Below, one piece after another: positions 1-7,432 of a stretch of 64,000 nt of DNA. The notes beneath the pieces were generated by a model that saw only the letters and a list, made by a program, of their open reading frames with translations, ran no database searches and was not told the DNA's origin. The position numbers were made by a program, and so were the translations under genes. The number at the start of each line of letters is the position of its first letter. Position 1 is the first letter of the stretch. This stretch comes from Kitasatospora albolonga (GTDB lineage Bacteria; Actinomycetota; Actinomycetes; Streptomycetales; Streptomycetaceae): contig CP020563.1 in NCBI GenBank assembly GCA_002082585.1, positions 4,954,001 to 5,018,000 on the forward strand, written 5' to 3'.

Positions 1-2
1 AC

Positions 3-149
3 GACAACGACATCGACGGTCTGCTGCGGCTGCTGCTCGGCGAGAAGCAGTACGCGCGGTTCGACCGCCACGAGATCACCATGCAGGACATCGCCGCCAT
101 TCTGGAGGCGTACGGCAAGGAGACCGGGCTCGGCCTGGGGGAAGACTGA
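3..149 (+). CDS. Tail assembly chaperone, short frame (lambda gpG-like), 5' end missing
   Basis: These are the last 48 residues of a protein that starts before the window. They contain DIDGLLRLLLGEKQYARF and end in an acidic GLGLGED before TGA at 147-149. Siphophage tail assembly chaperones (lambda gpG type) bind the tape measure protein while the tail tube polymerises around it. The family call rests on context: a short helical protein just upstream of the tape measure, with a G-run at 137-141 and an open -1 frame running past its stop. The frame stays open to base 1, so only the C-terminus is seen. Sequence alone would not identify the family. Confidence 0.6.
   Translation, partial: DNDIDGLLRLLLGEKQYARFDRHEITMQDIAAILEAYGKETGLGLGED
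137..143 (+). promoter_or_regulatory. Probable -1 ribosomal frameshift site (GGGGGAA)
   Basis: GGGGGAA lies just before the TGA (147-149) of the short chaperone frame. In the zero frame it reads ctG GGG GAA. Slipping back one base enters a frame that stays open to 562. A G-run followed by AA is a known slippery type in actinophage G/GT tail chaperone genes. It is not a perfect X XXY YYZ heptamer, because the A-site pairing mismatches after the slip. The direction (-1) and position match the family. Confidence 0.6.
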
Positions 150-562
150 GCCTCGGCGCGTTCGTCGACGAACACGCCGAGGCCCTTGAGGCGGACCTGC
201 TCCGCCATTACGGTCTCGATCTGCTCGACTGGCACCGCGGGCTGCTGTCCTCCCGGCGGCTCGCGGTGCTGCTCAGACATCTGCCGAAGGACAGCGCGGT
301 GACGCGGGAACTGCACGGCGAGGCGGCGGAATGGTCGGTCTCCGACTATCTGCTGGCCACGGCGGTGGACCAGCTCGCCGAAGCGAACTGGATGTTCGCC
401 ACGGTGAACCAGGACGAGGACACGGAGCCACTGGACTACCCCGTGCCGGTCCGCCGCCCCGGCGACGCGGATACGGGCGGTGAGGACGCCGACGCCACGG
501 AGACCGGTGAGGCGGGGCGGGAGCTGCCCGATGGAGCCGCGCTCCACCGGTTCTTCGCCTGA
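140..562 (+). CDS. Tail assembly chaperone, -1 frame extension (gpGT-like T domain)
   Basis: This frame has no good start of its own near the G-run. It continues from the slippery site as about 140 residues: SLGAFVDEHAEALEADLLRHY, then SSRRLAVLLRHLP, then WSVSDYLLATAVDQLAEANW, and an acidic Asp/Glu-rich tail. Phage T-domains typically have a helix with W-x-x-x-D/E-x-LLA followed by D-x-L-x-x-x-N/L-W, and this is well matched here. In the family the long fusion product is made at low frequency and recruits tail tube subunits to the tape measure. An ATG at 266 could in principle start a free protein, but the conserved-looking residues begin upstream of it, which favours frameshifting. Confidence 0.65.
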   Translation, partial: GRLSLGAFVDEHAEALEADLLRHYGLDLLDWHRGLLSSRRLAVLLRHLPKDSAVTRELHGEAAEWSVSDYLLATAVDQLAEANWMFATVNQDEDTEPLDYPVPVRRPGDADTGGEDADATETGEAGRELPDGAALHRFFA

Positions 563-564
563 GG

Positions 565-1317
565 TCAGGCCGTCGAAGGCGAACGCCTGGCCTGCCAGCG
601 CGCGAAAGGACCGAGGACGCCGCGGTAGAAGAGGTACTCGGGGGTCTCCTGGATGCGGTCCCAGCCGTTGTAGAGGCCGACGTTTCTGATGTGCGGGGCT
701 TCGGCGCGCAGTGCGTCGAGGTGACTCAGGGCGGAGCCGCCGTCGGAAGTGTCTCCGAAGAATTGCCAGAAAACATTCTTCCCGGCCGCGCCGTCGAGTG
801 CGCTTGCCAGGTGTGTCCCCTCCGACCGGAGGGCGTAGACGAAGAAGAGAACCAGAGTCGGCTCGCCGTCGTCGGACACACCGCGAGAGATTTCATTGAT
901 CGCCGCAGCGGCATCTTCGGGTCCGAACAAGGAGAACTCGTCGGCATTCCTCAGGAGGAGGTTACGCGGTTCTCCGTCCCGGGGAAGCAGGGACTCCTTC
1001 GGCAGTGCGGCCCAGTCGCCGATCCAGCGCTGAGGGCTCCGGACGTCGAGCGGCGGAACCCGATGAGCTGTTGACGTGTAGATCCAGCTGTCCAGAAGGG
1101 GCGTGCCGGAAAGAAATCCCCCCACTCTGGCCGCCCTGCGTGCCATGTCGGCGATCGACCCGTCCTGGAACGGATAGCGGTGCGCCCCCGGAAGAGCCAG
1201 GACCACTCTGGCGGAATGCTTCCGCGCTCTGCACATCCGAGCGGCCATAGGGGCCGAAAAGCGACCTTTTCTGGTCTTCGTGGTGAGCACCGGAGCATAA
1301 CCGTCATCGGTATTCAT
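565..1317 (-). CDS. vWA domain protein of TerF-like type, antisense cargo in tail module
   Basis: A 250-residue protein on the strand opposite to all tail genes. It resembles the vWA domain of TerF-type tellurium-resistance proteins: a Y-x-x-DGSIADMARRAARV segment (residues 48-65), LDSWIY, a Y/W-IGDW segment, a PTLVLFFVYAL strand (153-163), then KNVFWQFFGDT (180-190) and an SALSHLDALR helix. The usual metal-site DxSxS at the first strand is replaced by ALPGAHRY, so metal binding through a MIDAS is doubtful. The nearest start, ATG at 1315-1317, has no clear Shine-Dalgarno on its own strand. The base composition is AT-richer than the tail genes, suggesting separate acquisition. Its function is unknown. 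TerF-like vWA proteins occur in stress and conflict-related operons. Confidence 0.55.
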   Translation of the reverse strand: MNTDDGYAPVLTTKTRKGRFSAPMAARMCRARKHSARVVLALPGAHRYPFQDGSIADMARRAARVGGFLSGTPLLDSWIYTSTAHRVPPLDVRSPQRWIGDWAALPKESLLPRDGEPRNLLLRNADEFSLFGPEDAAAAINEISRGVSDDGEPTLVLFFVYALRSEGTHLASALDGAAGKNVFWQFFGDTSDGGSALSHLDALRAEAPHIRNVGLYNGWDRIQETPEYLFYRGVLGPFARWQARRSPSTA

Positions 1318-1365
1318 GGCGGGAGGCTACGGCACTGAACGGCCCTGGTGCAATGAGGAGTACGC

Positions 1366-1899
1366 ATGGGATTCGATGTCGATAAGGACCTGTATTTCGT
1401 CAGCAAGGAGATATCGGGAGTAAAGAAGAGTCTCACCGGTTTCAGTCATTCCGTGACCGCGCTCAAGCTGGATGTCGAGGCGCTGAAGGTCGTCGTCTCG
1501 GTCGTCGCGGTTACCGCGCAGATCCTCAAGGTGGACTATAGCCTCTGGAAGGTCGACGAGAAGGGGATCACCTTCCGTGGAGTGCAGAAAGTCACCTGGA
1601 GAAATGTCAAGGAAGCTGAGTCCGCGAAGGCGTCCGAGAAGGAGAAGAAGCTCGACGACCGGCTGAAGGCGATGTTCCTCGCCAAAACGGAGGGCGAGGA
1701 GATCAGGAAGGCGCGGGAAGCGGCGAGGTCCGCGAAGGAATCGGCGGACGATGCGAACAGGGATATCGCCCGGCTGCGGAGCCAGCTGCGCAGTGTGGGG
1801 AGTGGGATCGATCTCGGTGCACGTTCGAGAAAGAGGGATGAATTCAACAAGATGAGGACCTCCGTTCAGCGGCTCAGTCAGGCGCTCGGAGGGATCTGA
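1366..1899 (+). CDS. Coiled-coil protein of unknown function before the tape measure
   Basis: A 177-residue protein starting at ATG 1366, with a good GAGGAG ribosome site 6-11 bases upstream. The N-terminal half (residues about 1-85) is mixed hydrophobic, with KVVVSVVAVTAQILKVDYS. The C-terminal half (about 88-160) is strongly charged and Ala/Lys/Glu-rich, as in a long coiled coil. No family was recognised. It lies immediately upstream of the tape measure, where phages sometimes keep tape-measure partners, and it is AT-richer than the following genes, like the vWA gene it diverges from. It could be a tape-measure accessory protein, or one half of a cargo pair with the vWA gene. I cannot decide between them. 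Confidence 0.5.
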   Translation: MGFDVDKDLYFVSKEISGVKKSLTGFSHSVTALKLDVEALKVVVSVVAVTAQILKVDYSLWKVDEKGITFRGVQKVTWRNVKEAESAKASEKEKKLDDRLKAMFLAKTEGEEIRKAREAARSAKESADDANRDIARLRSQLRSVGSGIDLGARSRKRDEFNKMRTSVQRLSQALGGI

Positions 1900-1929
1900 T
1901 GGCCGTTCTTCCAGCGAATTGAGGAACAA

Positions 1930-3084
1930 ATGAATTTGAAGCAAGCCATCACCGGAGTGGACGCCCGGCTCGGCACACTGAGGAACTCGCTGAGCCGGGC
2001 GGGAGCGGCCATGGGGAGTGTCGGGGGCGGTGCCGGCAAGGCATCCGGCGCCCTGGGCGGACTCCGCACCGCGGCCGGCAACGGCGACACGGCCATCGGC
2101 AGGCTGCGTGGCGGACTGCGCAACGCCGACCTGGCGCTGGGGAAGTCCGGAGGGGCCGCCGACAGGTTCCGCGGTTCGCTGGGGAGGCTCCAGACGTCCC
2201 TCACGAGGAGCCGGACCGGTGCCGGGCAGTTCAGGACCTCCCTGGGGCAGGCCGACGGCGCCCTCGGCAAGTCCCGTACGTCCGCCGACCGGTTCAGGTC
2301 CTCGCTCGACAGGCTCAAGGGGTCGGCGGATCGGGCGAGGACCGCGCTGCGCGGGGTCAAGCAGCAGTCCGACGAGGTGGAGAAGTCCGTCGGCCGGGCC
2401 GGCAAGAACGCCGACAAGGCCGGCCGGACCATGGGCGGCGGGCTGACCAAGGGCCTCAAGGGGGCGAGCCTGGCGCAGCGGGGGCTCAACCTCGCCATGG
2501 CGGCCAGTCCGTTCGGGCTGATCATGACGTTGCTCGCGCCGCTCATCCTGCAGTTCGTGAAGGTCGACAAGATCGTCGCCGTCGTGCAGAAGGGGTTCAG
2601 GACCGGGATGGCCGCCATCCGGTCCGCGACCTCTGCCGCGATGAAGGCCATCGGGCCGGTCCTGCGGGGCATCGGCAACGTGCTGCTCGCCCCGTTCCGC
2701 GGCTTCGCGACCGCGGTCAACGTCGTCATCGGCGCCCTGAGCAGGTTCAAGGTGAGCATCCCGGGCTGGGTGCCCAAGTTCGGCGGCAAGTCGTTCTCGA
2801 TCAGCCTGCCGAGCATCCCCGTCCCGCGTCTCGCCCAGGGCGGTGTCGTGCCCGCCCGCAACGGCGGAACCCTGGCACTGATCGGCGAGGCCGGTGAGTC
2901 CGAGGCCGTCATCCCGCTGAGCAAGCTCGACCGGATGATGAGCCCCGGCGCCGGCCGGGCCCAGACAGCCCGTCTCGCCGCCGCCGTCGAGCGGCTGGCC
3001 GAACGCCCCGTCCACGTACAGGTGGACTCCCAGACCATCGCCCGCGCCGTCCTCGCCGGACAGCGCCAGCTCGCCCGGAGGTAG
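1930..3084 (+). CDS. Short phage tail tape measure protein
   Basis: A 384-residue protein, ATG 1930 with GAGGAA upstream. The N-terminal 190 residues are helical and contain about four degenerate repeats of roughly 21 residues (67-142; for example ADRFRGSLGRLQ, AGQFRTSLGQAD, ADRFRSSLDRLK). A hydrophobic segment NLAMAASPFGLIMTLLAPL follows near 190-210. The C-terminus has the hallmark GGVVPARNGGTLALIGEAG then SEAVIPLSKLD found at the end of siphophage tape measures. In the family this protein sets tail length at about 0.15 nm per residue, so a tail near 55-60 nm would be expected, far shorter than in most actinophages. It follows the chaperones, as in all such modules. Confidence 0.85.
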   Translation: MNLKQAITGVDARLGTLRNSLSRAGAAMGSVGGGAGKASGALGGLRTAAGNGDTAIGRLRGGLRNADLALGKSGGAADRFRGSLGRLQTSLTRSRTGAGQFRTSLGQADGALGKSRTSADRFRSSLDRLKGSADRARTALRGVKQQSDEVEKSVGRAGKNADKAGRTMGGGLTKGLKGASLAQRGLNLAMAASPFGLIMTLLAPLILQFVKVDKIVAVVQKGFRTGMAAIRSATSAAMKAIGPVLRGIGNVLLAPFRGFATAVNVVIGALSRFKVSIPGWVPKFGGKSFSISLPSIPVPRLAQGGVVPARNGGTLALIGEAGESEAVIPLSKLDRMMSPGAGRAQTARLAAAVERLAERPVHVQVDSQTIARAVLAGQRQLARR

Positions 3085-3090
3085 GCGGAC

Positions 3091-3936
3091 ATGGCAAGGA
3101 ACCTCTGGATCGGCAAGCCCGGTCTGCTGCGGGAGATCTCCCAGGCGGCCAGGAGCTGGGATCGCAGCCCGGACCTCAACGTCACCGAATTCCGTTCCCT
3201 GGAAGGGCAGTCGACGCTCGTCGCCCCGCCCCTGACCACCCGCCGGATGAAGCTCTCCTTCGAGTGGCTGGAGCCCGAGGACGCCCAGCACCTGGTGCGC
3301 CTGGCGCGCCGGGTCAGCGGACCGGGCATGCTCGGGCGGAACACGTACGCCGGTGGCTCGGCCGTCGTGCTCGACCCCGTCTCCGTCAACCTGCTCGACC
3401 CGCTCCAGGCGGCGGGCCAGAGCCGTCACATCAGGGGCGGCGACCACTGGTTCACCGCGACCGGTGACATCACCCTGCGGCCCTCGTCCGGTGATGTGTT
3501 CACCGGCGACTGCAAGGACGCCACCAGCGCCCTCGGATGGCGGCACGGAACCTGGACCGGGTGGCCGGTGGCGCCGGGGATGAACGTGTCGTGGATGGTC
3601 CCGCCGGAGTGGGACCCCGCGCTGTCCACCGCGCAGCTCGACTGGAAGGCACTGGACGGCTCGTATCTGTCGACCGCCATGGCCTCCGGCACCGTGGTCT
3701 CCGGCACCGCCCCGGCGGAGGCGGCCTTCGTCACTCCGGTGGGACGGCCCGGTGCGACCGGCGCGACCGCGCTGGCCGGCGCCTGCCTGACCATCGGGGA
3801 GACCCCGTTCGCGTACGCACTCGGCGACGGCTGCCCGCCGATGGCGGTCACGGGCCTGACCGACACCCCGGCGCCCCGGCTGCCGTACCGGAACATCGGG
3901 ATCGATCTCGTGGAGGTGCGTGGTGCAGCCAACTGA
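3091..3936 (+). CDS. Distal tail-like (Dit) minor tail protein
   Basis: A 281-residue protein, ATG 3091, with GGAGG at the end of the tape measure gene as ribosome site. No signal peptide or membrane segment. It begins with a short strand-rich domain and carries W-rich strands (WRHGTWTGWPV, SWMVPPEWD). It ends by overlapping the next gene by 17 bases. The order (directly after the tape measure and before a large tip protein), the length and the all-beta look fit the distal tail protein that joins tube to tip in siphophages. No single diagnostic motif is seen, so the assignment is positional. Confidence 0.6.
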   Translation: MARNLWIGKPGLLREISQAARSWDRSPDLNVTEFRSLEGQSTLVAPPLTTRRMKLSFEWLEPEDAQHLVRLARRVSGPGMLGRNTYAGGSAVVLDPVSVNLLDPLQAAGQSRHIRGGDHWFTATGDITLRPSSGDVFTGDCKDATSALGWRHGTWTGWPVAPGMNVSWMVPPEWDPALSTAQLDWKALDGSYLSTAMASGTVVSGTAPAEAAFVTPVGRPGATGATALAGACLTIGETPFAYALGDGCPPMAVTGLTDTPAPRLPYRNIGIDLVEVRGAAN

Positions 3937-6298
3937 CGAGAACCTGGACGCCGCGCTCGCCGCCCCGGAGCGGGTGCCCGTGCACACGACCCGGCTCGGC
4001 GGTACGGAGCTCGGCGGCCAGGTGCAGTCGTGGAAGGTGGAGCGGGCGTACAGCACCGATCTGCCGGAGGCGGTGCGCGCGGTGTCCGGCAGCTCCTCGG
4101 CGCAGCTGGAGCTGCTGCTCGGCGGGGCCGGCGGTGAACCCGCGCCGCGGCTCTACTCGGCGTGGGCCGGACGGTCCACCGGCGATGTGGTGCGGCCGGG
4201 GCAGTCCGTGGTGCACTCCGCCGGCGTCGACGGCCGGGCACTGCCCGCTTTCCGGGGTACGGTCCGCTCCCGCTCGGCGGCGTCGGGCGGTGACACGGTC
4301 ACCGTCCAGGCGCTGGACGGCGCGGAGCGGCTGCGCGGCCCGGCTTCGCTGCCGCGTCCGTACCACGGCTTCTACTACGGCCGCCCGGTCGCCACCGCGA
4401 CCTGGTGCGTGGACGAACTCCTGCGGCAGGGCGGCATCCACACCTGCCCGCCGCCGCGCGCGCCGCTCGCCGACGCGGCCGACGTGGCGCCGTTCACCGT
4501 GCTGTACGCCTCCCTGCACGGCGGCTTCAACTCGACGTACGGGCAGCCGGAGGTGCTGCCGGGCAGTGCGTCGTACCGCTGGGTCAGGGACGGCGCCCCG
4601 TTCGAGATGGCGCTGATGCCGGAGCAGCCGGGGCTGCGCGCGTCCTGGATGCCGCGCTCGCGGTTCGTGCTCCCGGGCAAGGTCTTCCAGGTCGAGTGCT
4701 GGGTCAATACGGCGCTGGCGAAGGGCAGCACGGTCGAGATGAAGGCCGTCTTCGACCGCACCGGCGGGGCCGCGGGCTATCTGAGCGGAAAGTTCGACAT
4801 CTCGACAGGGGCCGTCCACATCGCGTCGGGGACGGTCGACGGCGGTTACTGGTACTTCACGTGGACGTTTCCCAAGCTGGCCGCCCTCCGGGGCAGCTGG
4901 CACCTGGGGTTCACGGTCGACACCCGGAGCAGCGGCAGCACCGTACTGCCGCTGGTCCAGCCCCGGCTCACCGCGCCGGACGGCACGTACTACGCCGGGA
5001 CCCCGGCGACCTACGTCGAGTCGGTCGCGGCCCATCCGCGGTCCGAACTCCAGCAGATCGACCTCGTCACCGACATGGCCGTGGAGTGCCTCCAGGTCAC
5101 CGACCGGCTGTGGGCGGACAGCGTGTCCTATCCGCGCGCGGAGTGGGAGCAGAAGGACCAGTGGCGCAAGGGCGCGGAGCTCGACGAGGCCGCGCTGCCG
5201 CTGTACGACATCCCCGCGGTCTCCGGCTCGCAGTGGGACGCGATCACGGAGATCGCCCGCGCGTCGATGTCCACGGCCGAATTCGACGAGCAGGGCGTCT
5301 TCCGCTGGCGTGGCCCGTCGCGGTTCGCCCGGACGCCGGCCGCCCCGGACGCCACCGTCACCACCCTCCGGGACATCTCCGCCCTGACCGTCAGCGAGGA
5401 GATCGACGCCTGCCGCAACCACTGCGAGCAGCCCTACCAGGACTGGACGGGCATCGGACTCGTCCACGGTGAGCCGCAGGCCGACACCGTGATCCGGGAG
5501 CTCAGGCCCGGCATCCCGCAGGAGGTCTCGTACGCGATCGCCGACGACGAGAGCGATATCGGCCCGCTGACGATCGTGGACGACACGCCTGCCTCGACCG
5601 CCGGTCACCGGGTGCGGTTCGGCAGTGCGCCGACGGGCGGTACGGCGGTGAAGGGCCAGGTCACGGTGAGCTCCCGGCGGGAGGGACCGGCGTACATCGT
5701 CCGGTTCACGAACACCGGGACGACGAGTGTGTGGACGGTCACTAAGGACGGCAAGCCCTCGGTGCAGATCTACCCGCTCAAGCGGTCGGCCGACCCGAAG
5801 CAGCGGGTGTGGGCGCGCTGGAGCGAGGTGAGCCAGCGGTACTACGGCAAGCAGCAGTACCACGCGCCCGCTTCGGACTGGGTGCAGTCCGGGAGCGTGG
5901 CGTACACCCTGGCCCAGACCATGCTCGACGCCGGGCGGTACCCCGTACCGGTGCTCGGCGAGGTCGAGGTGCTGCACGATCCCCGGCTCCAGCTCGGTGA
6001 TGTCGTACGGGTGCTGGACACGGCCGGTGCGAAGCTCGACACCCTCGCGTGGATCGTCGGCATGCGCACCACCTGCGCTGCGGGGTCGGCGCCGCAGCAG
6101 GTCCTCGTACTGCGCGGGACCGGCTACAACGGGGTGCCGACCGACGGGGGACTGATCCCGGACGCACCGCTGGACCCGGCCTACGGGCGGCTCCGTACGT
6201 ACCAGATGGTGACGGCGCAGTACGCCCAGCTCGCCGATCTGACGGCGGAGCAGCTGACGTACCGGACGCTGGTGGAGACGCTGGGAGGTGCGGCGTGA
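3920..6298 (+). CDS. Large tail tip / baseplate hub protein (Tal-like)
   Basis: A 792-residue protein. GTG 3920 or the adjacent GTG 3923 is the start, with GGAGG at 3912-3916, so translation is probably coupled to the preceding gene. The N-terminus (about 1-150) reads like a hub domain (TRLGGTELGGQVQSWKVER, DTVTVQALDGAERLRG). The middle (about 190-380) is Gly/Tyr/Trp-rich and looks like a carbohydrate-binding jelly roll (FNSTYGQ, WYFTWTFPKL). The C-terminal part returns to hub-like strands (YPVPVLGEVEVLHDPRLQLGD). Siphophage tip proteins of this order bind Dit and contact the receptor. No peptidase or glycosidase motif was seen. It is the largest gene of the tail module. Confidence 0.65.
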   Translation: MVQPTDENLDAALAAPERVPVHTTRLGGTELGGQVQSWKVERAYSTDLPEAVRAVSGSSSAQLELLLGGAGGEPAPRLYSAWAGRSTGDVVRPGQSVVHSAGVDGRALPAFRGTVRSRSAASGGDTVTVQALDGAERLRGPASLPRPYHGFYYGRPVATATWCVDELLRQGGIHTCPPPRAPLADAADVAPFTVLYASLHGGFNSTYGQPEVLPGSASYRWVRDGAPFEMALMPEQPGLRASWMPRSRFVLPGKVFQVECWVNTALAKGSTVEMKAVFDRTGGAAGYLSGKFDISTGAVHIASGTVDGGYWYFTWTFPKLAALRGSWHLGFTVDTRSSGSTVLPLVQPRLTAPDGTYYAGTPATYVESVAAHPRSELQQIDLVTDMAVECLQVTDRLWADSVSYPRAEWEQKDQWRKGAELDEAALPLYDIPAVSGSQWDAITEIARASMSTAEFDEQGVFRWRGPSRFARTPAAPDATVTTLRDISALTVSEEIDACRNHCEQPYQDWTGIGLVHGEPQADTVIRELRPGIPQEVSYAIADDESDIGPLTIVDDTPASTAGHRVRFGSAPTGGTAVKGQVTVSSRREGPAYIVRFTNTGTTSVWTVTKDGKPSVQIYPLKRSADPKQRVWARWSEVSQRYYGKQQYHAPASDWVQSGSVAYTLAQTMLDAGRYPVPVLGEVEVLHDPRLQLGDVVRVLDTAGAKLDTLAWIVGMRTTCAAGSAPQQVLVLRGTGYNGVPTDGGLIPDAPLDPAYGRLRTYQMVTAQYAQLADLTAEQLTYRTLVETLGGAA

Positions 6299-6564
6299 GC
6301 GCGGAACACGGTGGTGACGTGCGTACGGCAGCCGGTTCCGGTGCGGAGCACGGTGGTCCGGCACACGGGGCGGCGGAGGACCCGGGGCAGGCCGTCGGCG
6401 TTCCGTCCGCCCCCGACCCGGGGGCGGATCTGCCGGCGGGTGTCCCCTGGGGGCCGCCGCCGGACGCCCCGGCGCCCGTTCCGGTGCCGATCGACGACCC
6501 GGCCACGCGGGAGGGGGACGGCGGTATGCCCCCGGACACCCTGCCCCCGCCCATCGGCGGCTGA
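6295..6564 (+). CDS. Small Pro/Gly-rich tail-module protein
   Basis: An 89-residue protein starting at GTG 6295, which overlaps the stop of the tip gene as GTGA; GGGAGGTG just upstream can serve as the ribosome site. The sequence is low complexity: Gly/Ala/His-rich at first (AEHGGDVRTAAGSGAEHGG), then Pro-rich (PWGPPPDAPAPVPVPIDDP, TLPPPIGG). No domain was recognised. Close coupling suggests it is made with the tip protein. It may be a linker or a small baseplate part. Coding status rests on the coupled start and on position in the operon. Confidence 0.45.
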   Translation: MSAEHGGDVRTAAGSGAEHGGPAHGAAEDPGQAVGVPSAPDPGADLPAGVPWGPPPDAPAPVPVPIDDPATREGDGGMPPDTLPPPIGG

Positions 6565-6649
6565 CCGCTCCCGCCTTCCCGACCCGCAGGCCGGTGCCCC
6601 GCCAGGGGCGCCGGCCTCTTCCGTACCGGCCTTCCAGGAGGGTTCTTCC

Positions 6650-7291
6650 ATGGTCCAGCTCACCCCGCTCAGCAGCCTCCCCTACCCGCAGCCCGCCGAC
6701 GCGGCCAACATCCCGCAGCACCTCCAGTCCCTCGCCAGTGCCCTCGACGGCCGGACGGTGCTGCGGCTGGCCACCACGGTCGCGCTCAACTCCGTGTCCG
6801 CGCCGGTGACGGGCATGCTGGCCTGGGTCACCAACCCCGGCCGGTACTACTACTACACGGGCAGCTACTGGCACCCGGTCCTTCCCACCCCGGTCCTGAA
6901 GCTGAACCCCGTCGCCGGTACGACGACATCGGCCACGTACGCCGACGCTCTCACGGGCTCCACGGGCGACACGATGGTCACCGCGTTCACCGCGCCCCCG
7001 TCCGGGACCGTGATCGTCACCGTCGGCGCGCGGATCAGCTCCAGTGTCGCCACCGCGACCGGCCTGATGTCGGTGACGGTCAAGCAGGGCACGACGGTCA
7101 CCCTGGCCACGGCCGACACCCGCGCGGCGGTCTCCGTCGGGACCGGACAGAGCTCCGTGTCGACCTTGTTCCAGGTCAGCGGGCTGACCGGCGGTGTCGC
7201 CTACACGGCCACCCCCGCGTACCGGTCCTCGGCGGCGAGCAGCACGGCGACGTTCGCCAACCGGTTCCTGCGGGTCGACCCGGTCCACTGA
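6650..7291 (+). CDS. Fibre-like / receptor-binding tail protein
   Basis: A 213-residue protein. ATG 6650 follows CAGGAGGG at 6635-6642, so the longer open frame upstream is not used. The N-terminus (VQLTPLSSLPYPQPADAAN then IPQHLQSLASALDGR) is typical of small phage fibre or tip-attachment segments. A Tyr-rich WVTNPGRYYYYTGSYWHPV stretch comes near residues 60-82. The remainder is Ser/Thr/Val-rich beta structure (GTVIVTVGARISSS, LMSVTVKQGTTV) with a terminal FANRFLRVDPVH, like a trimeric fibre head. It probably determines which cells the particle binds. It stands after the tip gene and before the lysis cassette. Confidence 0.6.
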   Translation: MVQLTPLSSLPYPQPADAANIPQHLQSLASALDGRTVLRLATTVALNSVSAPVTGMLAWVTNPGRYYYYTGSYWHPVLPTPVLKLNPVAGTTTSATYADALTGSTGDTMVTAFTAPPSGTVIVTVGARISSSVATATGLMSVTVKQGTTVTLATADTRAAVSVGTGQSSVSTLFQVSGLTGGVAYTATPAYRSSAASSTATFANRFLRVDPVH

Positions 7292-7321
7292 CCCGGCGCC
7301 GTCGCCGCCTCAGCCCCCGCT

Positions 7322-7358
7322 CCGCCCCGGCCGTCGTGTTCCGCGACGGCCGGGGCGG
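7322..7358. terminator. Hairpin between fibre-like gene and amidase
   Basis: Inverted repeat: CCGCCCCGGCCGTCG at 7322-7336 pairs perfectly with 7344-7358, loop of 7. It lies 30 bases after the fibre-like gene and 75 before the amidase. It may end or attenuate the tail transcript so that lysis proteins are made at a different level. There is no T-run. Confidence 0.55.
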
Positions 7359-7432
7359 TCGCCGTTCCCGCCCGATTCCGCCCGCCCCGGTCCGCGCCGG
7401 CACCGGCCGGACCCGACCCGAGGAGAGAACCC

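Noticed and set aside
266..562. Independent 98-residue gene from ATG 266
   Set aside because: The family-like sequence begins well upstream in the same frame and joins the chaperone through the slippery G-run.
1930..7291. Contractile injection system or R-type tailocin
   Set aside because: No sheath, tube pair, baseplate wedge, lysozyme spike or AAA ATPase is seen; gene order is that of a flexible siphophage tail.
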